A DNA stretch of 64,000 nt from Laguncularia racemosa (lineage: Eukaryota; Streptophyta; Magnoliopsida; Myrtales; Combretaceae). Positions 22,699 to 34,478 of the stretch are shown in pieces (the first letter of the stretch is position 1; each line of letters opens with the position of its first letter). The position numbers and the translations under genes were made by a program. The notes under the pieces are model-generated. The model did not search any database and was not told where the DNA came from. It saw only the letters and a program-made list of their open reading frames with translations. The stretch covers positions 7,192,001 through 7,256,000 of the forward strand of contig JBBMOL010000022.1 of assembly GCA_037954665.1 (NCBI GenBank). Direction: 5' to 3'.

Positions 22699-23814
22699 TG
22701 TTGAACTGATAAGTTTGTGAATTTTGATGAAAAAAAAACTTAGTTTAATATAATAAGTTGTTTATGTTAAAACTAACCTTAATTTTCCAAAATCATTCAT
22801 AAAAGAAATTATGATTAATTGTGTGTAGTTGTGAATTTAATTGAACCTATTATAGAATATGCAAGAGTGTTTATGAATTCTTTTAGTGATTATGTGTGTA
22901 TATATGTATATATACATGTGTCGTAGAAGCTTTGTTAAATATAAGAAAGAAGAATGCATTAGGTCATGGTGATCGGTTGATGGCATTCTTAGCAACTGAT
23001 CATTAAGAAGCTTACGTTGCAAACCCTAACCAATCGACCGATCGACAAAGAGCATGGCAACCAGTTGCTAAGAAGCTTATGTTGTAAACCTTGACCTATT
23101 GACTAATCGGTAAAGAATGTGGCAACCGATCATCAGAGAATGTGGCAACCGATCATTAGAGACCTAGAGAATGTGGGGCATTCTATGATTTTTGAGCAAT
23201 CGATTTCTAAGAAGGAACACTAAGTGTTTTTATTCCTATTGACTAGTTGGTAGAGTTTGTTGTGATTAGTTGGTTTAATGAAGTATAACGGGATGTTTCC
23301 TTACATCAATATATACTTGAGGAAGACAATTTATTACAAACTTCTTAAGCTCCATTTGCATTCATTCAATACACTTGTTCTCTTCCTCATAAATTCATTT
23401 GCATTTATGCTCTTAAATTTGCTAATATTTTCTTGTAAACCCTAAGTATAGTACAAGAGTGAACTTCATTTGTATATCTTGTGAGAGAGTGCACTATACA
23501 AAGTTTGTAAGTGTGTGACATTACGTAGGCTCTTGAAGCCATTGTGATTTGTTCTTAATAATAGAAATGGTGTGAAGTCCTAAATAGGAGGCGGTTTTTG
23601 TTTCCATTGAGTGTAAGAGGTGGTCTGAACTCTACATTATATTTGGCTTGATCTTCCCTTTTGTATCTCCTTTAATTTTTAGCAATTTATATACTTAGCT
23701 ATTATTTATTTACCTTATTTATTTGTTTAATTGCATTAAAACTAGTAAATTCATGAAAAATTGTAAAGTAGCTCAATTCAAACCACCACCTTATGTTCTT
23801 AGCCTAGTATTTCA
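22699..23814 (+). repeat. copia 5' LTR
   Basis: 1116 bp, TGTTGAACTGATAAG...CTAGTATTTCA. TATA-like TATATA at 23310-23315; the AAACCCTAA telo-box lies about 125 bp downstream. A 65-bp unit (starts 22992 and 23057) and a 23-bp unit (23122 and 23145) are tandemly repeated here but single in the 3' LTR. Confidence 0.9.
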
Positions 23815-23828
23815 ATTGATATCAAAGC
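23815..23828 (+). other. copia primer binding site, tRNA-iMet type
   Basis: ATTGATATCAAAGCTAG directly after the LTR end, matching TTGGTATCAGAGC with G-to-A changes. Confidence 0.75.
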
Positions 23829-23863
23829 TAGTCTTAAAGTTTATTTGTGCTTAAGTAAAGGTC

Positions 23864-25257
23864 ATGGCAACAAATGCATTAAGCTTCTTAGAAGCTTACG
23901 CTATAAATAGACCACTTCTTTTAACTAGCAATAACTATTCATATTGGAAATATAGGAAGAAGATTTTCATTAAACCACAAAATAGAACACTTTGGAATGC
24001 CATAGAAAATGGACCAATTAAAATTGAAAACAAACAAGAAAAAAAGATTATGATGATGATGATTGGAAAAAGGTTGAATTAAATGATGTTTCTATGAACA
24101 TATTACATTGTGCCATTAATGAAAATGTTTTAAATAGAACGTACACTTGCAAAAGTGCTAAAGAAATTTGGAATGAGCTATAAAGTACATGTGTAGGAAC
24201 TTCTTGTGTTAGAGATACAAAGTTAGCTTGCTTTGTGGACAAGTCAAAAATTTCAAAGTGGAACTTAATGAAACAATTGATGAAATGCATAATAGGTTCA
24301 ATAACATCATAAATCCTTTTAGCGTTCATAATAAGACCTTTACTAATGTGGAAGTCAATTCCAAAATATTTAGGTCATTACCAAAAGATTGGGAGGCAAA
24401 AAGAATTGCCATTGAAGAGGCCTGTGATCTTGATAAGATGTCAAAGGATGAACTACTTGGAACTCTTAAAACTCCTGAAATGATCAAGAAGCAAGGAGAG
24501 GAATCTAAGAAGACAACAATAGCCCTCAAGGCCTCAACTCCATGCATAAGCGATGATGAAAGTGATGATGATGATGAAGAATTGGCTATGGTGGCAAAGA
24601 AGTCTTTATGAAGTTCAACAAAAAGTTGAAGAACGAGGATCTCGGAAACACATCAAAGCCAAAAAGCAAGAAGAAACACATTAAAGCTAAAAAAGAGAGA
24701 AGAAGAAAGTTCTTACATGCTACAAGTGTCACAAGTTTGGCCACATTTAACAATATTGTCTAATGCTCAAGAAGGTTGGCAAACAACAAATAATAGAAGT
24801 CATGGTTACTACTTGGAGTGATGATAACTCAAGTGATTCAGATGAGGATGTTTGCTTCATGGCTATCGATGATGAGGTATGCTTAAGCTCTTCTAATGTT
24901 ACTTATGATGAATTATTGAGTATTTATGATGAGTTGTGTCATGAAATGGTTAAAATGCAAGAGAAGGATAATGTGTTAAAAAAGATAATGAAGTAGGAAA
25001 TGAGCTAGATGTGTTTAAGAATGAATATTAATAAAATTAAGGATGAAAATTAGAGCTTAATGGAAGACAATGAATACTTGAGATTAGAGAATGAGAGGTT
25101 GAAAAATGAAATTGAAGAGTTATCTAAGAAGCATGAGGAATTAATTGTAAGTAATGAAAATTTGGAAGAAATGTGCAATAACTTGAAAAATGAAAGCAAA
25201 GATGATGGTGTGATTATTAATAAGCTAGAGGAGCTTAAGATGGAGAATATGATCTAA
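23864..25257 (+). pseudogene. copia gag, broken
   Basis: From ATG 23864 the frame gives MATNALSFLEAY and NNYSYWKYRKKIF (the copia Gag N-terminal 'YxxWK' motif), then breaks near 24080. 24228-24611 carries the Gag core (LNETIDEMHNRFNNIIN, RSLPKDWEAKR) and an Asp/Glu-rich tail. A zinc knuckle (CYKCHKFGHI*QYC, about 24717-24758) is broken by a stop. Downstream frames 24763-24996 and 25060-25257 are acidic and coiled-coil-like (ENERLKNEIEELSKKHEEL), as in SIRE/Tork Gag-Pol linkers. The product would form the particle and bind RNA. Confidence 0.85.
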
Positions 25258-25399
25258 AAGCTAGCTTAGATGACTCAAAGGAAGCCATAGCTAAGTTCAT
25301 TGAAGGCCAAAAGAACTTAAAAATGCTCTTAAGCCAATAAAGGTTGGGATTGGACAAGAGTGGAATTGGCTATGGTGGAAGCAATAGGTAAAAGTCTTA

Positions 25400-25700
25400 C
25401 AAATGTTATTTTTTCAAAGCTACAAATAAGACTTGCAACTATGATGGGAGGTTTGGCTATACTGCACACACTTGTATAATAAGTAGAAACTTAAATATGA
25501 GTCTTGAAAGCAAGATGGTTTGAGTCCCTAAAGGACAAGTATATAATGTTTCTACTAACCCCAAGAGACCCAACCTTCAATGGGTGCCAAAGAAATAATT
25601 TCCTACTTTTGTAAGATAGCAAATGCTTAAAACATATGATTAGGATGCATCTAAGTTCACAACATTGACCTTGAAGGAATACCTTTAGAGACAACTAAAA
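25400..25700 (+). pseudogene. copia protease relic
   Basis: A second knuckle-like CNYDGRFGYTAHTC lies near 25435. At 25615 the frame DSKCLKHM corresponds to the copia protease active site DSGCSxHM, with the catalytic-loop Gly changed to Lys. SKFTTLTLKE follows in another frame. It has several stops and cannot be active. Confidence 0.65.
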
Positions 25701-27040
25701 AGCAATTATCATAGCTAAAGATAACATTCTTATCGACAAGGATTTTACAATCAAGAATATATTACTTGTTGATAACTTGAAACACAATTTACTTAGTATT
25801 AGTCAATTAAGTGATGTTGGATATAAGGTTACATTCTTACCTTCTAAGTGTTCTATTGAAAGAATCGATAGTGACTAAACTAGTTTTGAGGAGTATAGAC
25901 AAGAAAACATGTATAAAATTAGAGCCGAGAATGTAGGGCAGGCTGAAAAATTTTAGCCCGCGAAAGCAGTGGGTCATTTTGGCTCGTGCTTGTGTGGCTC
26001 GCAGGTCAGGGCAGGCTAACTCACCTTAGGCATGGGTTGGCCGGCACGACTCGCTAAAAAAAAAAAAAATCAAATTAACTCACTAAGCTGTCTAATACTA
26101 ATAGTAAAACTAAAAATAAAATAAGTAAATAAACTAAAATGAGATGCAACACATAAACACAACATAAAACTTCTATACCTAGACAGTGATTTTATGCTGA
26201 ATCACTGCTACTAGAATATGGAAGAAAAAAAAAAAGTTTGACATTGCCTTAGAATTAAACAAATTAAATGGTTATGAAAAGAAAATGAGAAACAATAAAT
26301 AAAAAAGAGTCAATGATGAAAATGAAAAAAAAAAAATCTATGCGGGGTGAGACAACCCACACTAGCCCGTAACATGTGTAGGCCAATGTAAGCTGGCCCA
26401 CTTCAACCCGCTGGCCGGTGTGGGTCGGGGTGAGCCGTTCTGCTTTCCCAACTTTATATAAAATCAACTTCAACAACTTTTCAAATTTTAGTGAAACTTG
26501 TCTATCTACTCAAAACAATAATAATTGATTGTGGCATAGAAAATTAAGACACGCTAGTGTGGATGTTATTTTGATACTTGTAAAAAAGGACTTTGTCAAT
26601 GGTTTACCAAAGTCAATTTTCAAAAGGACCAAGATCGCCAAGCATGTCGTCAAGGGAAGTAAACAAAAGCCTCTTTTAAATCTAAAGAAGTTATCACTAC
26701 TTTTAGGCTACTTCAACTATTACATATGGACTTATTTAGACCAACCCAAACTTTGAGTTTAAGTAGCAAAAAGTACACTTGGCTCATTGTTGATGATTTC
26801 ACTAGATTCATATAAACTTTCTTTCTTGCAAACAAGGATTAAGCCAATCATTTGTTCTTTAAGTATTATAAGAAAGTTCAAAATAAAAGAAAAAGGTGGT
26901 CTTATAATTGCCACTATTGGAAGCAATCGTGGGGGTGATTTTGAAAATTTTGAAATGGATCTTTTTTTTTGTGTGTGAACAAAATGGTATCAAACATACT
27001 TTTTCAGCACCTAAACCTCTATAACAAAATGGAGTTGTCG
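25701..27040 (+). pseudogene. copia integrase, broken and interrupted by a hAT
   Basis: 25740-25860 encodes the pre-integrase segment (ILLVDNLKHNLLSISQLSD). After the hAT, YKINFNN and LWHRKLRHASVD (from 26528) carry the His residues of the zinc-binding region. The catalytic core survives in pieces (TWLIVDDFTRF; GGDFENF; NGIKHTF-type near 26980) with stops and frame changes. It ends at a QNGVVD-like motif near 27040, where sequence jumps straight to RT. The integrase C-terminus and the beginning of RT are therefore deleted. Confidence 0.8.
25920..26456. mobile_element. non-autonomous hAT element
   Basis: A 537-bp insertion with perfect 8-bp TSD TATAAAAT (25912-25919 and 26457-26464). Left end TAGAGCCGAGAATGTAGGGC; the reverse complement of the right end is TAAAGTTGGGAAAGCAGAAC. 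The ends differ almost only by transitions. The 8-bp TSD and TAGAG-type ends identify the hAT superfamily. The subterminal regions are GC-rich with GGGCAGG/GGGTCGGG-like motifs, typical of transposase binding repeats. There is no transposase; the middle is AT-rich with A-runs. Removing it restores the copia reading YKIN. Confidence 0.85.
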
Positions 27041-27412
27041 ATTACTAAGCTAGAAGCAACAAGAATGCTTTTGGTATTTGTCACCTTTAAAGGCTTCATA
27101 CTTTTTCAAATGAATGTCAAAAGAGCATTCTTAAATGGCTTCATTAGAGAAGAAGTATATATTAAGCAACCACTGAGTTTTGAAAATAATGAATTCCCCG
27201 ATCAAATTTTTAAGCTTAATAAAGTACTATATGGGTTCAAACATGCTTCAAGAGCTTGGTATGAAAGGTTTAGTAGCTTCTTGATAAACAATGACTTTTC
27301 TAGAAGAAAACGTGATATAACATTGTTTATCAAGAGTAAGAAATCAAATACATCAATTGTTCAAATCTATATAGATGGTAATGTGTTTAGTGCTACTTGT
27401 ACAAGCTTTTGA
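27041..27412 (+). pseudogene. copia reverse transcriptase, N-terminally deleted
   Basis: LEATRMLLVFVTFKGF, FQMNVKRAFLNGFIREEVY, LNKVLYGFKHASRAWYERF and VQIYIDGNVF match copia RT blocks in order. The catalytic YVDD motif has become YIDG. The first RT blocks are missing and the frame ends at 27412. RT would copy the element RNA into DNA. Confidence 0.9.
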
Positions 27413-28310
27413 TGAGTTCGTAGTGCATGAAAATAGAATTTGACATGAGTATAATGGGGGAACTCAATTACTTCCTAAGTTTCCAAGTCAAGCAAATTGA
27501 TCAAGGAACCTTTATCAATCAAGGTAAGTATGCAAGAGAGCTCTTAAAATGATTTAAAATGGACAATTATAAAATTAGGCCTAACTCTATGAGCACAACA
27601 TTTAAGTTAAACAAAGATGAAAACGGCAAATCCGAGTGTGAAAAGTTGTATAGAGGCACGGTTGGTAGTTTGTTGTGTTTAATTGCTTCTTGGCTCGATA
27701 TTGTGTTTGCCATGTGTTTATGTATGCAATTTCAATCTTGCTCTAAAGAATCTCACTTGAGTATAGTAAAATGCATCTTTAAGTATCTTACAAGCACTAT
27801 TGAAATTGACTTATAGTATCCTGAGTATATTTCTTTTGATCTAGTTGGATACTCTAATGTTGACTTTGTTGCTTGTAAAGTCAATTGTAAAAGCACAAGC
27901 GGCATGTGTCACTTTATTGGCAACTCATTAGTATCTTGGCATTTTGAGAAACAAAATTCAGTATCACCATCAATTGTCAAGGCATGATATGTGGTTGCTA
28001 GTAGCTATTGTTCTCAAATCTTGTGGATGAAACAAATCTTACATAATTATGGTCTAAACTATAGAAAAGTCCTAATAAGATGTGATTAACAAACACTATC
28101 AATTTAACCAAAACCTGATCTAACACTCAAGAACTAAGTATATTAAGATAAGGCACCACTTTATATGTGATTATGTTCAAAACAATGATATATGCTTAGA
28201 GTTTGTTGATATAAGTAATTGAATTGCAAATATTTTTACAAAATCCTTGAACAAGGATGAGTTTTGTACCTTAAGAAGAGAATTGGAAATGGTCATGTAA
28301 GATGAATGAT
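27413..28310 (+). pseudogene. copia RT-RNase H connection and RNase H, broken
   Basis: YRGTVGSLLCLIASWLDIVF and ESHLSIVKCIFKYL (27640-27800) are the conserved post-RT motifs. The RNase H part reads GYSNVDFVACKVNCKSTSG and HFIGNSLVSWHFEKQNSV, then WMKQILHNYG. It has about eight stops towards the end (28080-28290). These motif variants suit the SIRE/Tork group. Confidence 0.85.
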
Positions 28311-29885
28311 AAGACTTAATGAACCTAGATAGTGATTTTTGCAAAAATCAAGTTTTTCATAATATAAACCAACTTACAATATGATATTAGGCTTAAGAAA
28401 CTTGGTTAGATAGCTTTTGTAGTAGAAATCAAAGATCCGAAAGGCTTTGTGCTTATTTGGTCTTCCTTTAACTCTTTTGTGCTACTTTTAGTTCCCATGT
28501 GCCTAATTTTGACAATTCTTCTATGCTAATATATGCTCTCACAAGTTCAAATATGTCATTAGATGAAGTTTGAGTAATTAATTTAGCTTAGATATGTTCT
28601 TATACACATTTGATCTCTTAGACATTCATTGATTCTATTTAAGCCTTCAAGAAACTTGCATGACTTCTTTGAGTTTTCTTAAGTTTCATCATTAGTTTTT
28701 GTTTCTATATAGTATAAATGTGCCATTGAAACTTGATTGTATCATTAACATGCAATGGTTTTAATTTTGTGTGCCTTTGATCGTGTAGACTATGTTATAT
28801 GGCCTTAAAGAACTTGATAGCACTTTTATGCTTTATTGAGTTCTATGACTTGTTATTGATACCGGTTAGTCTAATTATGCAAATAAAACTTGTTTCAAGT
28901 GTAAATTTCATTCAAGTTTAAGGTCTCCAAACTTATGTTATGTTATATAGGCTTTACATGGAACTAAGATGGTGAAATTGCATTTTAGTGCCATAGTCTA
29001 TTTATAATTTCTTGGAGCTTCAACGTACATTTGAAATGTGTTTGAAGTGTTAGTCTTGCTTGATAAGTCCTTTGGTCCAAAAAATTGGTGACATAGATCT
29101 TATATTGCCTTGAAAGTGTTATTGTTGCCCAAGAGGAATTCAAAATGTAATTTTAAGAATTATTATATTTTGAGCAACAATTGTGGGTTAAGCAAGTCTA
29201 AAATTGATTTTGAAACTTGCTCCCAAACTTTAAAATATATGATAATGTGTATATATATATGTGTGTATGTATATATATATGTATGTATGTATGTATATTT
29301 TGTGTACTAATTGTGATTTTTTTTAAGGTGTTGTGTGTTTTTTTGTAGAATTGCATATTTTAGCTCTATTGACTTATTGGTAAGATCTCTAGCAACTGGT
29401 TAGTAGCATTAAAAACTATAGATTTAATTCTATAGTTGTGTCCCTCTTTTTTATTTCCTTTCCTTTCTTTCTCTTGTTCCCTCTCTTCCTCTCTATTGAC
29501 CTAATGTCCCATACTTGTCCTCACCCCCTTCACTCTTTTCTCACATCTTTTTCCCTAAAAGCTCTCATTTCCTCTACCAATGTCTTCCATTTCACCTTAA
29601 TTTCACTATCCCTAGTGCCTATTTCTCCATTTCTCAGCTTTCTCATCACACTCACTAGCTCCTAATTTTCTCCTCTCTCTTGTCTACTAAGTGTTAGATA
29701 AAAGTTTCCAATAGCTCAAACAAAACTTAGGAGGCCTCCTTATCCTTGTGGTGTAAGCTATGATCAGCATCTCTTTCTTAGAGCCACCCAGTTGCAAAGT
29801 ATGATCTCTTTAAGGATTTATTGATGGATACTAGTAAAATGTTTAAGAGGGAAGTTTTAGAAACTTTTAGTTTATTCTCTATAGT
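28311..29885 (+). other. copia spacer after RNase H
   Basis: AT-rich DNA between RNase H and the extra 3' frame. It holds a TA/TG microsatellite (29245-29300). The short frames at 29110-29310 and 29438-29665 are low-complexity. No gene is seen. Confidence 0.5.
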
Positions 29886-31030
29886 TAGAGTGTGATCATA
29901 TAAGGTTCTAGCCACTAAAAAATTTTCTAATGAAGTGCATGATGAGGCAATCAAATACTTTTATTGTAATTTCACATATAGGATTGAGGGTAATGGGAAC
30001 TTGTGTGTGGGCATTGCTTGTGGTGGCCATGTAAAAAAAAAAATATACACTAATGTGTATGGTGCTTACATTGAAATTACTCATGAAGATATTTGTGATC
30101 TTATCGGAGTTCCTATAGGTGGTTTTGCCCATATGAATGGTTTTGAGGTAAACCAAATGGTCTTTTATGAGCAAATTTTTGGTATAAGAGGGGTTGAAGA
30201 AAATTGGAGGATAAAGGAGAATCTTAAAGCTGCTTGTTTTCCAATTAAGTGTATGATTCTCCATCTTTTTCTAGTCTATAATTATTGTCTTAGATAAGGA
30301 TAACACCTTCACGTTACTTAAGGCTATATTTGATTGATGGGAAATCTTATGAGGAGCAACATAATTTATTACTTTGATATGGTGTTTCAACGCTTTTAAA
30401 AAAGTGGCAATGGTCTAAATCGAGGTATCTTATGTTTAGGTAAGATGATTACACTTCTATTAAGATGTAAAGGCATTGACTTTCTTATACCATTTAGGGT
30501 TACCAAAGTTATTCCCTTCAAGTTGGACAATATTACTAAGGGAGTGTGGAAGAAGTAAGGCAATAGATGGGTAAAAAAACACCCATTATCTCCACTTAGA
30601 GGTGGTGTTGGAGAGTTGATTGAGTTTGTTCATGAGCAAGAGAAGGTGCCTTCTAGCTAAGGGGGACCATTTGGTCTACGAGAGCCAAGCGAATCTAGAG
30701 ATGTTGATGATGATACCCTCCTATCCTGCCCTCTTATTCTTCCGAGCTTTACTCCCTTCATGATCACATTCCTTTTAAGCTTACATCTTTTCATGATCAC
30801 ATCCATGCTCGCATTGACTCTTACCAGGATAATGTTTCCTTCCACTAGATGCTATGGATGCTTGATAGGCCTCCATTTTAGAGCAGCAACAAGCTTTTTA
30901 TGCTTGTCATACTACATTCTACAATCAATAATAAACTTTTTTTCTCTCACCAAGAAGTGTTCTTTGATTAGTTTAAGAGCCACTATCCTCCACCTCCTCC
31001 TTCTCCTTTCGTTGAGTGATTTAGTCTAAC
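29886..31030 (+). pseudogene. extra 3' reading frame of the copia element (ORF3-like), broken
   Basis: A sense frame from about 29905 to 30297 encodes NEVHDEAIKYFYCNFTYRIE, then GAYIEITHEDICDLIGVPIG and CFPIKCMILHLFLVYN. The pattern 'FY.N ... I..edI..LlGiP.. G ... LHLf..hn..lr' resembles the plant transposon-protein/mobile-domain-like frames known at the 3' end of some SIRE-like copia elements. Recognisable continuation with stops runs to about 30590 (CKGIDFLIPFRVTKVIPFKL). An acidic/Pro-Leu-rich tail follows to 31030. The function in the element is unknown. I infer it belongs to the element because it has the same strand and lies before the PPT. Confidence 0.5.
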
Positions 31031-31737
31031 TTATGTTCATCTTTTGCATTCCATGTATTTAGGCATAGCCTTTGGCCTTTTGATTCTTTTTATAATTTTT
31101 TTTGTTAGACTTTGCCACTTCTGGCCTCTTGCTATGATTATGACGACTTTTCATGCCTATGTATGCCATCTTCTTATCATCTCTTGTAATATTTACCTTG
31201 TTAGTTTTCTTAAATTGCGATTATGCTTGTTGTATAATTATTTTAGTTGTTCCATCGACACTTGACATTGGCTTGTTCTTGTGTTACGCTATGTTGGTTG
31301 GTTAATGTTTGAATGATGGAATGCCATGGTTCCCTAGGAATCTTTGTTCTTTAAATTTGTGGATGTTTGTTGCTTTATTTTTAGAGGGCATTTGTCGTAG
31401 CTTAACTTGAGATTGCTGAATTTTTGTCTCATTTTCTTCTTTCCCTTAATTGCCAAGCCCTTCACTCGTCATTCTTTATGAGGCCAAAGGAGGAGAAGAA
31501 TTGAACTTTAGAATAACTCACATAGCACTTTTTCTTGCAAATTAAGTTCATTTTTTAAAACATATTGTTTAGACTCCTCTAAAGATAGTATTTTGAAAAT
31601 TTCTTAGTTTCCCTCTAGTTAAGCATCAAATTTAGGCACCTAAACTTGAAAATTTCCTCTTAAGTGGAGTACTTAATTGGGGTTGGGGGGTTACTTGGTT
31701 AAGGGGGAGCTAGTCTTGCAACAGTTTTGTCCTCATC
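31031..31737 (+). other. copia 3' untranslated region
   Basis: T-rich DNA with no convincing frame (31044-31265 is a Leu/Ile/Phe-rich chance frame). It leads to the PPT. Confidence 0.5.
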
Positions 31738-31750
31738 AAAAGGGGGAGAT
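31738..31750 (+). other. copia polypurine tract
   Basis: AAAAGGGGGAGAT directly before the 3' LTR start (TATTGAACTGATAGG, with TG changed to TA). Confidence 0.8.
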
Positions 31751-31953
31751 TATTGAACTGATAGGTTTATAAATTTTGATGAGACAAAAGTTAGTTGAAT
31801 GTAATGAGTTCTTTATGTTGACATTGACCTTAATTTGCTAAAATCATTCATAAAATAAATTATGATTAATCATGTGTTGTTGTAAATTGAATTGAACCTA
31901 TTATAGAATATGTAAGAGTGATCATGAATTTGTTTAGTGATTATATGTGTATG
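31751..31953 (+). repeat. copia 3' LTR, first part
   Basis: Aligns with 22699-22910 of the 5' LTR and stops at GTATG (31949-31953), the TSD of the nested gypsy element. It resumes at 38487. Confidence 0.9.
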
Positions 31954-32626
31954 TGATGAGGATCAACTAGCATCTGAGAGGACAGAAGCAAAATCCCAAG
32001 ATCCTTTGTAAGGAATTGGAAGCCCAATGACTCGAGCTAGAGCTAAGAGGATGAATGATGCCTTACAGGACTAGTCGTGGACCTATAAGCTAAGGAATCA
32101 ACTTACATGAAAGGAAAATCAACACCTATCAATGTGATTTGCATTTCCATGGAGGGGTGCAAGGATTTGAAGTCCTAGAATAGATATGTTGTTTATTGAC
32201 CCAAAAAGGGAATTCTTGGTTTTTGTTTGTTATGTTTTATTATTTGTTTTGGTTTACAATTTAGCATAATTATTTAAGTGTTTTGGTCTATAAGAGGATA
32301 AGGACACAAGCTAGATTAGGTAACTTAGGTTTTGTATTCTATAACCGAATAAGGGCTGGAACAAGAAGGAAAATTATTCAATATTGAAAAATCAAACATT
32401 TCTTTTCTTGGAGAAAGAAACCCTCCTATGTTTTTTGCAAAAAAAACTTCCTTTAGAATTCTTCAATCGAATTGATTGGGGAAATTCCTAATTGATAACT
32501 TAGGTTTCAGTTAATAGGTGTGATTGGGGTTTAGTTCTGTGCTACTTATTCAAGATGATCATTAGGGATTTGATTCGATTGCATTCATTAGGTTCTAGGT
32601 TTAATATACCTAAGGTTCAAACATCA
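31954..32626 (+). repeat. nested gypsy 5' LTR
   Basis: 673 bp, TGATGAGGATCAACTAGC...AAACATCA. Relative to the 3' LTR it lacks about 19 bp at the TATA region (CTATATAAT is complete only at 38193-38201). Confidence 0.9.
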
Positions 32627-32629
32627 GTA

Positions 32630-32642
32630 TGTGCATCAAAGC
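32630..32642 (+). other. nested gypsy primer binding site, tRNA-iMet type
   Basis: TGTGCATCAAAGCTT shortly after the LTR end, a decayed match to TGGTATCAGAGC. Confidence 0.55.
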
Positions 32643-33630
32643 TTTAGCTTCTTGAATCAAGTAACATCTATCCTTCGTTAATTGTTTGTTCATTCATTCC
32701 ATAGTTTTTATTCATACCATAGAAATTTGTATAAAAAAAATCTAATTCGGTCATAGAAAGTTTATTTGGTAACTGACAACAACGATTTATTATCTTAACA
32801 AATTGAAATCTAATCTTTAATTCTTGTTTCTTGTTCTTAGAAAGTAATATATATATAAAAAAGTCAAGTTTGGTTATGAAATATTCAATTGCTGAATATA
32901 AGACAAAAAAAAAAAGAAAAAGAAAAAGAAAAGAAAGAGCTTTGAATCACATATTGAAGTGATACAAATACACTTTCCAATTATTAACTTCAACATTGTC
33001 TTTCCTTTTTCGATATTGTAACCAAATTACATTGCAATCTATTACATCTTGGTGTAATATTCAATTTTCCTATTTCGTGTTGTGAATATCTCTTGCTTGT
33101 GATTCTGATTTTGTCTAGTGAGTCTTGTCATCTCAATTAATTCGTGATTGTATCCTTACTTACCATGACTTGGAACCAATAGTTAATCAATAGATTTGCT
33201 TAGTGGTTTGTGTTGAGGAAGCTTCTCAATTCGAGTTTATATCAAAGAATTGTAAGAGCAGGTTGTGAGAACATTATTACTGTGAGCTAAACACGAGTGA
33301 ATTGTGAGGACATTAATACCGTGAGCAACACACTAGTGAATTATGAGATATATATTTGTGTTACTAACTTCGTTCATTGACTATAGAAATATGTCAAGAC
33401 AAAAGTCCAATTGGAGGTGAGAATGGAGGAGGGGAGAATCGGTTAAGAATGGAGTAGGGAACTGTCTAGCAACACTATTGTCAGGCGAGGCGTGAGTAGA
33501 CCCTTGAGGGGAGGAGTTAAGATAGAAGAGGGTGAAGAAATGGATTAAGGAGAATATAGTTATATGAGGGAGAGAGGGAACACCCAAAGGTGAGATAGTA
33601 ACCTAGGAAGTATTAAAATGAAAATACCTT
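32643..33630 (+). other. nested gypsy leader
   Basis: Untranslated leader between PBS and gag. It holds an A/G-rich run (32908-32940). No gene is seen; the reverse-strand frame at 33381-33587 is a shadow. Confidence 0.5.
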
Positions 33631-34478
33631 CATTTTAGGGAAAAAATGATCTAGAGTTGTACTTGGAGGGGGAGAGAAAAGTAGATCATGTATTTGAGTG
33701 CCACAATTATGTTGAGGGGAAAAAGGTTAAATTGGTTGTAGTTGAATTTTTAGATTATGCCAGTGTGTGGTGGGACTAGCCAATACATAATAGACGTAAG
33801 TATAGAGAGAGACCTGTTAGTACCTGGGATGAGATGAAGACCATTATGTAAAAGCGGTTTATCCCTAGTCATTAACATAGGGATTTGATCAAGAAGTTTT
33901 AGGGGTTGATACAAGGGTCCAAGAGTGTAGAGGACTACTATAAAGAGATGGAGATAGCCATGATTAGAGCCAGAGTGGAGGAGGATGATGAGGTTATTAT
34001 AGCTAGGTTCATTAATTAGTTAAACAGGGAAATTGTTGACGTGCTGGATTTGCATCACTATTTAGATATGGAGGAGTTATTGCATAGGGCGATTAAAGTA
34101 GAGAGACAATTGAAGTATAAGAGTAATCCAAAGTTTGGGGTGACTTTCAACTCTTCATGGAAGTCCAATTGGAAGAAGAATCCTACAGATTTGAAGCCTA
34201 AAGAGGACGTGAAGGCTAATAGTCCAGTTGCTGCTTTTAAGGGTAAAACTGACACTAAACCATCTTCAAGAACTTGTGATATTAAATGTTTCAAGTGTCA
34301 GGGATTTGGACATATTGCATCTCAGTGTCCAAAACAAAGGGCTATGATCATTCACGATAATGGAGATGTAGAGAGTATTAGTTCTAAGGAGGATGATACA
34401 TCACCTTCAATAAAGTATGATGATGTCGACTTAAAGGGACCTGTGAGTGGCGAGCTATATGTTACAAGATGAGTCCTC
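33631..34478 (+). pseudogene. nested gypsy gag, broken
   Basis: DLELYLEGERKVDHVFECHN, YASVWWD, VSTWDEMKTIM and SVEDYYKEMEIAMIRARVEE follow the retrotrans_gag fold in order, with five or more in-frame stops. The open tail 34041-34472 (YLDMEELLHRAIKVERQLK) includes an intact CCHC knuckle, CFKCQGFGHIASQC (about 34287-34330). The product would be the capsid/nucleocapsid. Confidence 0.88.

Noticed and set aside
29438..29665. 75-codon frame rich in Ser, Phe and Leu
   Set aside because: Low-complexity CT-rich DNA without a motif.
30657..30845. Reverse-strand frame in the copia 3' region
   Set aside because: Overlaps the sense ORF3-like region; no similarity seen.
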